Shown: piece after piece, positions 35,076-43,237 of the stretch
Position numbering within the stretch: the first letter of the stretch is position 1
How the letters are laid out: every line of letters starts with the position of its first letter
Assembly: GCA_041666245.1 (NCBI GenBank)
Contig: JBAYHG010000006.1
Coordinates: forward strand, 1-64,000
Direction of reading: 5' to 3'
Length of the DNA stretch: 64,000 nucleotides
DNA from: CAIKAD01 sp041666245
GTDB lineage: Bacteria > Patescibacteriota > Gracilibacteria > Peribacterales > Peribacteraceae
Made by a program: the position numbers and the translations under genes
Notes under the pieces: generated by a model
What the model was told of the DNA's origin: nothing
The model's database searches: none
What the model saw: the letters and a program-made list of their open reading frames with translations, nothing else

Positions 35076-35603
35076 ATGCCCCCCATCCCAGAATCCAAGC
35101 ACTGGCCGGATGCATCTCAATTCACAGTTCTTGCGTATGAGGATCCACGTTTCAACGGTTGCTCCTGGACCGCCACATGCCTGGATGTCTACGTGGACGA
35201 AATGGGACCGACATGCGACGCAGCCGTACGGAAAATGATCGACAGAGTGCAACGAGAGATAGCGGACACTCTCGCGGAAAAGATCTCTCCGACGAGCGCT
35301 CCGGAGGAATATTGGAGGGCGGCCATGGAAGTGCCGGCTATCCCCTTCCCCGTCTCAGACATAAGGAATACCAAAGGACAACCTGTTACTCTGACCATCC
35401 ACACGATCAGCTTCGATCGTTTCCGACGACTGCATGAAACCGTCTTCGGCGCCACACACTTCGTTCCCATACCGGACCTCCCTCCCGGTACACGCATCCC
35501 ACAGATGTATGAGGACATTCAGAGGCAAACGATCGATGGAAACGATCCGGGCAAGTCCTCCACTCCGGGTGGGAGAGTGGGAAAAGAACTGAGACTCGAC
35601 TGA
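35076..35603 (+). CDS. Hypothetical protein between two copies of a gene tail
   Basis: A 175-residue ORF starting MPPIPESKHWPD, with no signal peptide or membrane helix and no recognised motif. It lies exactly between the intact TPR gene and the displaced copy of that gene's 3' end, so it may be cargo of an insertion that split off the old tail. Low Cys, mixed composition. Confidence 0.6.
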   Translation: MPPIPESKHWPDASQFTVLAYEDPRFNGCSWTATCLDVYVDEMGPTCDAAVRKMIDRVQREIADTLAEKISPTSAPEEYWRAAMEVPAIPFPVSDIRNTKGQPVTLTIHTISFDRFRRLHETVFGATHFVPIPDLPPGTRIPQMYEDIQRQTIDGNDPGKSSTPGGRVGKELRLD

Positions 35604-35632
35604 GTATCACCGCATGTTCGAAGACACTGATA

Positions 35633-35680
35633 CTCGACCCGACGCTTGATGATGTGAAGGAGAAGCTGGTGAGCCTGTAG
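35633..35680 (+). repeat. Second copy of the TPR gene 3' end
   Basis: These 48 nt match 34960-35007, encoding LDPTLDDVKEKLVSL and a TAG stop. Against the gene's own tail there are two amino-acid changes (Q/E, D/S) and five silent changes. The copy has no start or upstream frame. Confidence 0.85.
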
Positions 35681-35691
35681 TGCTCGATCGC

Positions 35692-36591
35692 CTACTGCTG
35701 CACCTTGGGATGCTTCTTCACGAGCAACTCCCCGCGCCAACCGATGTATGGACCGGTGGAAATAGGTGAGAGATCCGAAAGTTCAATGGTTTGAGTTCCA
35801 AGCCCATCCAACATGCCACGGATGTACGTCGTCTCGTCCTGAAGTTTCTTGCTCGTACGCAGGAATTCGAACCCCTCCCAGAATCCACTATGACGGAAGG
35901 CAAAGTTGTATGTCCAAGATCCCATTAATCCAACGCCAAGTTCGCCTGCCTGCTGAAGAGCATGCTGATATGAGTTACGCACACGATCATGAGCGGGTGA
36001 ACTATCGAAGATGGTCTGGCAATGGAAGCATTCGCCAATGACATATGCGTCAGGAGTTTCGGCAAGGAGATCCGGGTACGCCTCGATCTCCTGCATGCGT
36101 GAGAGACTCCAGAGCGCATGAGGATTGAGTTCCGCATCACGGAGCGCGCGCTCGATGTTATTGAAATCCATTCCCTCTTGCCGAACGTATTGCCCCTCGG
36201 TCTCACTCATGAACAGTTCGCGCAGCGTTCCAATGACATCCTTGATCTGACGTTCGGTCAGCTGTTCTACCCCTTTCGGCGCCGGCCGCTCCTCTTCGAG
36301 AGACATCGCCACCCCGCATGCCAAGAGGCTCCGCAGACGCTGAGCAATTCCCTCCTGATACCCACGAAATGCTCCCCACGAATTGAAGGATGAGTAGCGA
36401 CATGCCTCGCGCTCGACTCGGGGTTCCAGCACCTCCCTGTACCTCCGATGAATCTCACACATGGATTCGATCTCCACATCATCCAGATGGCCCCGAAGTT
36501 GTTCAATGAGCTCCCAACCGGAGAGACGGAGAGCATCATCGGGTTTCAACCCCAACTGTTCGAGTTCATTTACCGAATCAATATGTGACAT
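35692..36591 (-). CDS. Hypothetical protein (299 aa)
   Basis: ATG 36591, MSHIDSVNELEQLGLKPDDA. Soluble and helical, with two Cys in GECFHCQTIF. Contains YIRGMLDGLGTQTIELSDLS near the C-terminus. It has no signal peptide, membrane helix or catalytic motif that I recognise. It is alone on its strand between the TPR tail copy and a TrmB-like regulator. The long, in-register ORF is convincing as a gene. Confidence 0.7.
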   Translation of the reverse strand: MSHIDSVNELEQLGLKPDDALRLSGWELIEQLRGHLDDVEIESMCEIHRRYREVLEPRVEREACRYSSFNSWGAFRGYQEGIAQRLRSLLACGVAMSLEEERPAPKGVEQLTERQIKDVIGTLRELFMSETEGQYVRQEGMDFNNIERALRDAELNPHALWSLSRMQEIEAYPDLLAETPDAYVIGECFHCQTIFDSSPAHDRVRNSYQHALQQAGELGVGLMGSWTYNFAFRHSGFWEGFEFLRTSKKLQDETTYIRGMLDGLGTQTIELSDLSPISTGPYIGWRGELLVKKHPKVQQ

Positions 36592-36714
36592 GGGAGGTGA
36601 GGAAAGATGCCTCCATCATATGTACATTTCTCTTTACGTACATTTCCCGGATGTTTCGCCGCCATACACAAAGAACTTCCGCTTCGGATAGAGGAAAATA
36701 TTGGTAATTCCTTT

Positions 36715-37470
36715 CTACTTCGCCGTGGAATTCCAGAGCGTCTGGTACTGGATCAGCCGAGAGCGCGCGAGATCGGGTGACTCGGTTTTGAGCACCTTCA
36801 CCTGATTCTCCGCATCCTTGTAGAAATCCAGGCACGTGTTCCCGAAGAGGTAGCTGAATCCGCGAGGATAGGTGCTGTGCGGGATCAACCGCGTCTCCCG
36901 CTTCTCCCCCACATCCCGCCCGACGAGCTCCTTCGAGAAGAGAGAATCGTCGAAGATGACGGCATCCGCACTCATGCCTTTCCGCACGCGAGACCGAATG
37001 AAATCCCGCTCCACCTCCGATCCGAAGAAGTTCATCACGGCCTCGAACGATCCGACGCACCAAATGAAGTCGTTAATCTGATGCGGGATGGAGAGGTAGT
37101 AATCCGTCAGATCATTCCCCTCATACACGTCCGTATCCTCCGTCACCGTTGCGAGCGTCTGCAATTCGTGGAACTTCTCGGACATCCTCATGAACTTCCG
37201 GCCTTTCGCCGCGAGTTTCTGCGCGGCCTTGTCGAGAGTGACTGCAGTGAACGATGTGCTTCCACTCTTCTTCACGGGCACCACGAAACCCTTCTCCGCC
37301 AGTGCGTTCGCGATCTTGTATGCACCGGAGGTACTCAATTTCGCCTCCTGTTTGATCTGCTCCACGCACACACCGCTGCCCGACTGAAGAATCGCGCAGT
37401 AGACCGCGGCTTCCCCCTCCGTGAGGCCGAAATGCTCCAAAGATTTCCGCATGTATTCCCTCACGTTCAT
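36715..37470 (-). CDS. TrmB-like winged-helix transcriptional regulator
   Basis: The start MNVREYMRKSLEHFGL (ATG 37470). Residues 10-80 are a TrmB-type winged helix (LEHFGLTEGEAAVYCAILQS, LSTSGAYKIANALAEKGFV). The remaining 170 residues are a sensor-like domain with a phospholipase D-like flavour (DVIFDDSLF region) seen in TrmB relatives. TrmB proteins respond to sugars or metabolites, often in archaea and CPR. The promoter is only about 8 bp upstream, so the mRNA is probably leaderless. No obvious target gene is adjacent. Confidence 0.82.
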   Translation of the reverse strand: MNVREYMRKSLEHFGLTEGEAAVYCAILQSGSGVCVEQIKQEAKLSTSGAYKIANALAEKGFVVPVKKSGSTSFTAVTLDKAAQKLAAKGRKFMRMSEKFHELQTLATVTEDTDVYEGNDLTDYYLSIPHQINDFIWCVGSFEAVMNFFGSEVERDFIRSRVRKGMSADAVIFDDSLFSKELVGRDVGEKRETRLIPHSTYPRGFSYLFGNTCLDFYKDAENQVKVLKTESPDLARSRLIQYQTLWNSTAK

Positions 37471-37477
37471 ATCGAGG

Positions 37478-37505
37478 ATAATACTATATTTATTATAATT
37501 GTCAA
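37478..37505 (-). promoter_or_regulatory. Promoter of the TrmB-like gene (leaderless mRNA)
   Basis: Minus strand TTGACA (37505-37500), 16-nt spacer, TATTAT (37483-37478). The start codon begins 7 nt past the -10 box, at the expected first transcribed base. Confidence 0.75.
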
Positions 37506-37519
37506 TATCCGTAAAGTGC

Positions 37520-38120
37520 AATAGCTATCGCGAAGGCGGGCTTCGCCCGCCTGGAGCGATACCGCTGAGGGAAGGGTGGGATCATGGGAGGGACACCGTA
37601 GGTGGCCCTTCCATGCAAAACAAAAAGGCTCCTTTCGGAACCTTTTTGTGTTTGTCTTTCCCTTCTCGGGACTATCAACGCCGAATCACAAGAGTCGAGC
37701 GCTGAGCCGTTTCTGTGAAGGGGGACAGTGAGGGGAGGAGCCCTCGATTCTCTGCCGTGCTGGGGTTTCTTGTTTCTCCTCGGAACCCTCCGAAGTCCCC
37801 GGACCGGCCTGCCGCGAAGAGACGAGGTCTCTTGGGAGGCACTGGGGAGAAGCAGGAGCACGCTGCTGAAGCATCCTCACATTCGCAGCGCGACGTCGCA
37901 GAGCAGAGAGGGAGGTAGCCGCGCCATTTTGTGTGTATGTTTGGCGGTCCGTGCATCCCCGGATGCATGGAAATGTCCCGGCATGTTGACGAACCAGATC
38001 CCCGTCAGATGGCGTAAAGCCGAGCGTGAACGGGCGGATCGCCCTGCGGGACGGGCCGCAGAAGCGGCCACCCCTCTCTCCACTCAGAAGTGAGAACGAA
38101 TCCTCACTTCTCGATGGTCG
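37520..38120. other. Gene-free, hairpin-rich block (possible large structured RNA)
   Basis: No convincing ORF in about 850 bp between 37471 and 38353. Perfect hairpins crowd it: GGCGGGC-TTC-GCCCGCC (37534), AAGAGAC-GAG-GTCTCTT (37817), TCGGA-ACCC-TCCGA (37780), GTGCATCC-CC-GGATGCAT (37952), GGCCGC-AGAA-GCGGCC (38054), AGAAGTGAG-N8-CTCACTTCT (38086). RNase P, tmRNA and SRP signature sequences were looked for and not found. The terminator at 37622-37647 suits a minus-strand transcript of about 450 nt. Confidence 0.5.
37622..37647. terminator. Strong terminator hairpin
   Basis: AAAAAGGCTCC-TTTC-GGAACCTTTTT. Works in both directions; on the minus strand it is followed by GTTTTGC, and on plus by GTGTTTG. 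It probably ends a transcript of the hairpin-rich block. Confidence 0.75.
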
Positions 38121-38266
38121 ATGGTGTCAGAGAGCAGGGTCGTGTCGGTTCTTTTTGTGTGATCGCCCCGGGGCGGGTGTGTGTGGATGTGGCTGTCTTG
38201 ATTTGCTGCACTCATGCCGTTCGCAAATCGGGACATCGTACACCCACATTCAGGATAGGCAATATT

Positions 38267-38295
38267 TTGGTATGGCCAGAAGGAAGAAGTATGAT
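38267..38295 (+). promoter_or_regulatory. Promoter upstream of the 38354 gene
   Basis: TTGGTA (38267-38272), 17-nt spacer, TATGAT (38290-38295), about 58 bp before the start codon. Confidence 0.6.
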
Positions 38296-38353
38296 ATGAA
38301 TACATTTTGTACTCATGTTGAGGATCTCAGATCCTCCGCTACAGTAGGACAAA

Positions 38354-39724
38354 ATGGCCACAACATCCGGAAAGCTCAGGCTCACTCTCTTTCTCACGGC
38401 TGGCATTGCCCTCTCCCTGATCATTCTCGGAGGCGGGGCGTACATCCTGCTCCGGGGAAATCCTGAACCGGCCGATCTCCTCCCCGCCGAGAACACCGTC
38501 GCGTACGTTCACGGCCTCACGGAGGAAGACCGGCTGCGCCTCCTGCACCGTTTCCCGCTGTTCTCCGAGATCTCCCCCCTCTCCGATCGTCCTGACGTGG
38601 ATATCGCCATGCTCCGTCTCCCTTCCGGAGACTTCGGTTGGGTCAGCTTCATCAGTGGGGCAACGCGCTTGGCCATGAGCTCTGTCATGGAGCGCGATAC
38701 GAAAAACTTTGCCGTACGAACTTCCTCGGAAGAAGTTGCATCTCTCCTCTCCGCCCCCGCGAGGCAATCGCTCTCATGGCAACCGGGCTTTCGGGTGCTC
38801 ACGCACGCCGCCACCGGCAAGTGGCTCTATCTCGACACGCGCCTGCTCCTCGCCGCATCGGCAACGGAACCTGATCGCGCCCTCGTCGCCTCTCTCAGTG
38901 ACCCCTTCGTCCTCATCGGTTTCTCCGGCAGCGGTGCGTCGCTGACCGCGCTGGCCCCCAGCCTCGGCTCTCCCGCCCCCGCTCCCCTCTCCTTCACGCC
39001 CGAACCGACATTCGCGCTCTCTCTCGAGCATCCCGCCGACATGCTGGAACACATGGCGCTCTCCGACACCTCGAAGGTACTGGGAGAAGGCGTCATGACC
39101 GCACAGTGGAAAGATTTGATGGGGGACGACGTGAGTCTGCGTGAAGACGTCCTGCCGCATCTGCGGGGAAATATTTCCTTCTTCAAGCAGGAAACAGGAA
39201 CGGGCTCCATCCGCTTCCTCCTCTCGGCGGAGACGGAAGGAGACCTGAGGAAGACGCTGGATCGTTTGCATGAGAGCGCAGCGAAGCGTCTCTCGACCGG
39301 CATTGTCACCCGACGGACGCTCGAGCAGGGCTTCACCTCGGTGACGATCACCGATAACCCGTCACTCCTCTCCACATCGCAGGACACGGAGAACGGATGG
39401 GACGTTCGCCGGACGCAACGCAACGACACCCGCGACGGTCTCCTCACCGCTCGCCGCGGCAACCAGCTGATCCTGACGAATGACGCCGACTGGCTGGGAC
39501 AGGTAACCAGCGGCTCCGCAGCAGCAGCCGCCCTCCCCGGCAATGGGAACCTGATCGCAGGCGGCTGGATGGACCGGGCTCTCCTCCGAACCGCACTCCG
39601 CGACGTTCTCGCCCTCCACACGGCCGACGCTCTCCTTTCAACATTTGCGCCCGCCTCCGATGCACTTCGTTGGTCTGTCCGGGAGAATAGTGGTCTTCTC
39701 TCAATCTCTCTGGAAAATCAATAG
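38354..39724 (+). CDS. Membrane-anchored hypothetical protein (DUF3352-like)
   Basis: 456 residues. N-terminal membrane helix (LTLFLTAGIALSLIILGGGAY, residues 10-30), then a large exported domain. The layout PAENTVAYVHG near the helix, a central DDVSLREDVLPHLRGNISFF and a long repetitive alpha-beta region recalls DUF3352-type proteins, which open with a similar LPADTxLYxx motif. Assignment is tentative. It is co-directional with secF and may be in the same unit. The TAG stop is followed within 20 bp by an AATCCCAAG array. Confidence 0.75.
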   Translation: MATTSGKLRLTLFLTAGIALSLIILGGGAYILLRGNPEPADLLPAENTVAYVHGLTEEDRLRLLHRFPLFSEISPLSDRPDVDIAMLRLPSGDFGWVSFISGATRLAMSSVMERDTKNFAVRTSSEEVASLLSAPARQSLSWQPGFRVLTHAATGKWLYLDTRLLLAASATEPDRALVASLSDPFVLIGFSGSGASLTALAPSLGSPAPAPLSFTPEPTFALSLEHPADMLEHMALSDTSKVLGEGVMTAQWKDLMGDDVSLREDVLPHLRGNISFFKQETGTGSIRFLLSAETEGDLRKTLDRLHESAAKRLSTGIVTRRTLEQGFTSVTITDNPSLLSTSQDTENGWDVRRTQRNDTRDGLLTARRGNQLILTNDADWLGQVTSGSAAAAALPGNGNLIAGGWMDRALLRTALRDVLALHTADALLSTFAPASDALRWSVRENSGLLSISLENQ

Positions 39725-39741
39725 GGCCAAGACTAGAGTGC

Positions 39742-39811
39742 CGTCCTTGGGATTTGGATCCTTGGACTTTGGGGCTTTCGACGTGAAAAATCCCAAGTCT
39801 CAAATCCCAAT
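39742..39811. repeat. Inverted word array (AATCCCAAG family) before secF
   Basis: Left arm TCCTTGGGATTTGGATCC and CTTGGACTTTGGGGCTTTCG; right arm AATCCCAAGTCTCAAATCCC. It lies between the stop of the 38354 gene and the secF start, here with the GGG-rich arm on the left. Confidence 0.85.
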
Positions 39812-39855
39812 CGGCGCTTCCACAACGGTCCACTCTCCCTTACACTCTCCCCACT

Positions 39856-40758
39856 ATGACGTTCATCCGCATCGCCAAAATCTGCCTCACGATCTCTGCG
39901 GTCGCCGCACTCGCCTCCGCCGTGCTGCTCTTCTCTCCCGGACCGAAGTTCTCGATCGAGTTCACGGGAGGAACCCTCATGTCCCTGTCGTTGCCTGCCG
40001 GCAAGACGAAGGATGAGCTCAGCACCATCGCGAAGTCCTGGAAGACGGCAGACGGCACCTCGCTCGAGAACGTTGCGGTATCCGCGGTGAAAGACCTGGG
40101 TGGCGGGAGCTCCTTCAGCATCCGCATGCGTCCGCTCAGCAACGAGGAGCACGTCAGTCTCCTCGCGCACATCCAACAGACCTTCCCGGAAGCGAGGGAG
40201 CTGCAATTCAACACCATCGGGCCGAGCGTCTCCGCGAGCCTCAAGCGCAATACCTTCGTCGCCCTCAGCGTCGCATCCGTCATCATCGTCGCGTACCTCG
40301 CCTTCGCCTTCCGCAAGATGCCGCGCAAGCTCAGCCCCTGGAAATTCGGTGTGCTTGCCGTGGTCGCTTTCCTCCACGATGTGCTCATCACGACCGGCGT
40401 CTTCATCGTCATCGGACAGTTCACGAGCTTTGAATTCGACACGCTCTTCGTCACGGCGCTCCTCACCGTCCTCGCCTACTCCACGAGCGACACGATCGTC
40501 ATCTTCGACCGCATCCGCGCCAACATGTCCTTCGAGAACCGGTCGGAGAGTTTCACCGACACGGCCGTGCGTGGCATGAAAGAAAGCATCACGCGCACGT
40601 TCGGAACGGGCCTCTCGACGCTCATCATGCTCACTGCCCTCTTCTTCCTCGGCGCCGAGAGCATCCGCTGGTTCATCCTCGCCCTCATCTTCGGAATCTT
40701 CATCGGAACGTACTCGTCCTTCTTCGTGGCAAGCGCGTTGCTGGTATTCTGGAAGTGA
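39856..40758 (+). CDS. secF: Protein translocase subunit SecF
   Basis: With SecD, SecF uses the proton gradient to pull proteins through SecYEG. 300 residues with the family layout: N-terminal membrane helix, periplasmic domain opening FSIEFTGGTLMSLSL, then five more helices. The conserved segments FGVLAVVAFLHDVLITTGVF and AYSTSDTIVIFDRIRAN are present, followed by RTFGTGLSTLIMLTALFFLG. secD is not adjacent, which is unusual as the two are normally paired. Confidence 0.95.
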   Translation: MTFIRIAKICLTISAVAALASAVLLFSPGPKFSIEFTGGTLMSLSLPAGKTKDELSTIAKSWKTADGTSLENVAVSAVKDLGGGSSFSIRMRPLSNEEHVSLLAHIQQTFPEARELQFNTIGPSVSASLKRNTFVALSVASVIIVAYLAFAFRKMPRKLSPWKFGVLAVVAFLHDVLITTGVFIVIGQFTSFEFDTLFVTALLTVLAYSTSDTIVIFDRIRANMSFENRSESFTDTAVRGMKESITRTFGTGLSTLIMLTALFFLGAESIRWFILALIFGIFIGTYSSFFVASALLVFWK

Positions 40759-40762
40759 TCAG

Positions 40763-40832
40763 GAAGGCAGAAGAGAGGTCATAGCCGTTCCTTCCTGCCC
40801 TTTCTGCCTTTCCTGCCTTTCCTGCCTTCTGT
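40763..40832. repeat. Inverted word array (TTCCTGCC family) after secF
   Basis: Left arm AGGAAGGCAGAAGAGAGG; right arm CCTTCCTGCCCTTTCTGCC then repeated TTTCCTGCC. It starts 4 nt after the secF TGA. Same word family as 33092-33672. Confidence 0.85.
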
Positions 40833-40872
40833 AGGATGCCTCAGCGCTTCCAAGACGACTTTCCCCTCTCCC

Positions 40873-42150
40873 ATGTCACAAATCACTCCGAAAAAACTCT
40901 CCCAGAACAGAACTCAATTCACAATCTCGTTCTCGGACGAAGAAGTGGCGAAGACAGAGCAGGGCGTCATCGCAAAACTCAGCGCTTCGGTGAGGATTCC
41001 CGGCTTCCGCGAGGGGAAGGCCCCCGCCGACATGGTGAAGGAGCAGCTCAAACCGGAGGCCGTCTTCGAGGAAATCGTGCGTGCGCTCGCCCTCCCGCTG
41101 CTCCAGACGCTCCCGAAGGAGCACACTCTGAAGCCGATCATCATGCCGAAACTGCAGGTGGAATCGGCGAAACCCCTCAAGGTAACCATCACCTACGTGG
41201 AGAAGCCGAACGTCAGCGTGAAGGGAGCGGACAAGATCAAGATCACGAAGAAGGAACCGAAAGCGGACGAGAAAGACGTCGAGCGGATGGTGCAGTACCT
41301 CCTCAGACAGGAGCAGCAGGCCAAGGAGGTGGAGCGGGAAGCGAAGGAGGGCGATCAGGTGACGATCGATTTCCACGGAACGGACAAAGAAGGAGCGGAA
41401 GTGGCGGGAATCCGGACACGCGGATTTGGCGTCGTCATCGGGAGCAAGACGCTGCTCCCGGGCTTCGAAGAGGCCCTCGTGGGCATGAAGCGCAGCGACG
41501 AGAAGAAGTTTGAGCTCACCTTCCCGAAGGACTACCACGCGGAGCACCTGCGGGAGAAACCGGTGACCTTTCACACGACCGTCACGAAGGTGGAGGAAGT
41601 GACGGTGCCGGTCTTCGACGACGAGTTCGCGAAGAAGCACGGTCTCGGAGAATCGGCGCCTGCGGTCCGCGAACGCATCGGAGCTTCGCTGAAGGAACAG
41701 GAGCTGTCCGCCGACCGCGAACGCCGCGAACGCGAGCTCTTCGAAGCTATCCGCAAGGCGACGAAGGTGGATCTGGCACCGGAACTGATCGAGGAGACGG
41801 AACGCGGACTCTTCCTCGAATTCGAGGAACAGCTGCAGCAGCGAAACGTCTCACTGGAGGACTGGCTGAAGCAGACCAAGAAGAAGCCGGAAGACTTCGG
41901 CAAGGAAATGCACGAGCAGGCGGAGAAGCGCCTGCAACTGCGCTTCGGCGTGGAGCAACTCCTCGCCGACCGCACGATCGAGGTCAGCGACGAGGAAATC
42001 CAGCGCGAGATCAAGGCGGCGCTCGCGGGGGCGGAGCCGGCGGAGAAAGAGAAGGCGGCGGCGAGGTTCCAGAAAGGAACGGAGGACTATGAGCAGCTGG
42101 TATGGCGCAAGAAAGTAGAAAAACTGGTTGAAGAAATGCTCGCTGCTTAG
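40873..42150 (+). CDS. tig: Trigger factor
   Basis: Ribosome-bound chaperone with peptidyl-prolyl isomerase. The ribosome-docking signature GFREGKAPADMV is at residues 44-55. The FKBP-type PPIase domain spans about 150-240 (GDQVTIDFHGTDKEG, LPGFEEALVGMKRSDEKKFELTFP). A C-terminal helical arm-and-cradle fills residues 250-425. Normal length. It follows secF, consistent with a protein-biogenesis cluster. The TAG stop abuts a GAGAATAAGAGAG word array. Confidence 0.96.
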   Translation: MSQITPKKLSQNRTQFTISFSDEEVAKTEQGVIAKLSASVRIPGFREGKAPADMVKEQLKPEAVFEEIVRALALPLLQTLPKEHTLKPIIMPKLQVESAKPLKVTITYVEKPNVSVKGADKIKITKKEPKADEKDVERMVQYLLRQEQQAKEVEREAKEGDQVTIDFHGTDKEGAEVAGIRTRGFGVVIGSKTLLPGFEEALVGMKRSDEKKFELTFPKDYHAEHLREKPVTFHTTVTKVEEVTVPVFDDEFAKKHGLGESAPAVRERIGASLKEQELSADRERRERELFEAIRKATKVDLAPELIEETERGLFLEFEEQLQQRNVSLEDWLKQTKKKPEDFGKEMHEQAEKRLQLRFGVEQLLADRTIEVSDEEIQREIKAALAGAEPAEKEKAAARFQKGTEDYEQLVWRKKVEKLVEEMLAA

Positions 42151-42280
42151 AAAGAAGAGAATAAGAGAGTAACAGGGATTGTGAATATGGCCTCTGCAAG
42201 CCAAAATACCTTCGTTGCTCAATGTCTTGATGATTGTAGAATGTAAAGGCTCTTTCACATGATCGGAACACTGAACATCG

Positions 42281-42335
42281 ACGTGAGACGAGCGCTCTCG
42301 GGATTGAGAAGTCCCCGGGGCGCTTGTCTCTGTCG
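42281..42335 (+). promoter_or_regulatory. Structured 5' leader of the 42384 gene
   Basis: GAGACGAGCGC pairs with GCGCTTGTCTC (one G-U) over a loop containing AAGTCCCCGG. A second hairpin CCGCACCCGCGGTACGGG follows before the AGGAGG Shine-Dalgarno. It may be a cis-regulatory element; no known riboswitch class is recognised. Confidence 0.5.
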
Positions 42336-42383
42336 AGACCGGTCCGCACCCGCGGTACGGGTATCACGTAGGAGGTTCGCACC

Positions 42384-43160
42384 ATGTGCGCGCTAGAACG
42401 TGGCTTATCGAATGAGGTGATGAAGGGATTGGAGAGACATGAACTGACAACGAGGCTGGGAACTTTCATCGCAGAAGACACATGGGTCAGCTGGAGGCTC
42501 ATGGTAGAGCTGCGACGAATCACTCCCTTGGAGCCCCCGGAAGAAGCTGTGGAACAGGCTGCCCGGGCACTGCTAGGCCCCCGGTTCGTCGGACGGAAAG
42601 AAACCTACGAGCTCTTCGGACTCGTGGATTATTCTCCGGCCGTGCAGGCGGACCGCTGGCAGAAGCTGGGGAGAATTGTGACGAAGCTGGAGGGACTGCA
42701 GAATAGAGAGCAATTTGTTCTGCTCGACGTCCCGCATGCATCGCTTTCCAAGCTCCGCCCGATCCTCCCCAAGGGCATGATCCCGGAAGCCCACAGGGAA
42801 GAGACGTGGGCGGACGAACCGATCCAAGGTGGACCGTTGCTCTTTCGGAGCGACATCGTCCCGGATGACACCACCAGAATGAGCGGGAAGATGCTCTTCA
42901 CCTACGAAGAGACTCCCCACTTGGTAGAGCTTACATACTACAACTTGGTCGTGCATCTCCTGGGACTCGACCTCCATTTGGACGATGAACGGGTGCGATG
43001 CCAATCGTGCAAAAGAGACAAATTCTCGATGGTGCTGCGCCACAGTCTTGGACTCCGTGGGAGAAGACCAGAAGAGAAACGGGATCTCGGACGCATCGAG
43101 GTTTGGGGGCCGCGGAACGAAAGTGACATCTACTTCCGGGGCATGGAGCGGTTCGAGTAA
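42384..43160 (+). CDS. Hypothetical protein with structured leader
   Basis: 258 residues from ATG 42384 with a strong AGGAGG Shine-Dalgarno at proper spacing, unlike most genes here. No signal peptide or membrane helix. It contains two Cys in CQSCKRDKFSMVLRHSLG and ends in a WGPRNESDIYFRGMERF motif. Not recognised. It is enclosed by inverted CTCTTATT arrays between tig and rel, so it may have been acquired as a unit. Confidence 0.75.
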   Translation: MCALERGLSNEVMKGLERHELTTRLGTFIAEDTWVSWRLMVELRRITPLEPPEEAVEQAARALLGPRFVGRKETYELFGLVDYSPAVQADRWQKLGRIVTKLEGLQNREQFVLLDVPHASLSKLRPILPKGMIPEAHREETWADEPIQGGPLLFRSDIVPDDTTRMSGKMLFTYEETPHLVELTYYNLVVHLLGLDLHLDDERVRCQSCKRDKFSMVLRHSLGLRGRRPEEKRDLGRIEVWGPRNESDIYFRGMERFE

Positions 43161-43237
43161 GTTCCGATCGAAAGAGCGAGGCGCCTGGAAGGATCCGGGC
43201 GCTTTTGCTGGTTCTGAAGCCGTTCGAAGGTGCCCTC

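Noticed and set aside
37520..38120. RNase P RNA or tmRNA
   Set aside because: I could not find the GGAAAGUCC and ACAGAACCCGGCUUA signatures of RNase P, nor a tag frame or tRNA-like ends for tmRNA, on either strand.
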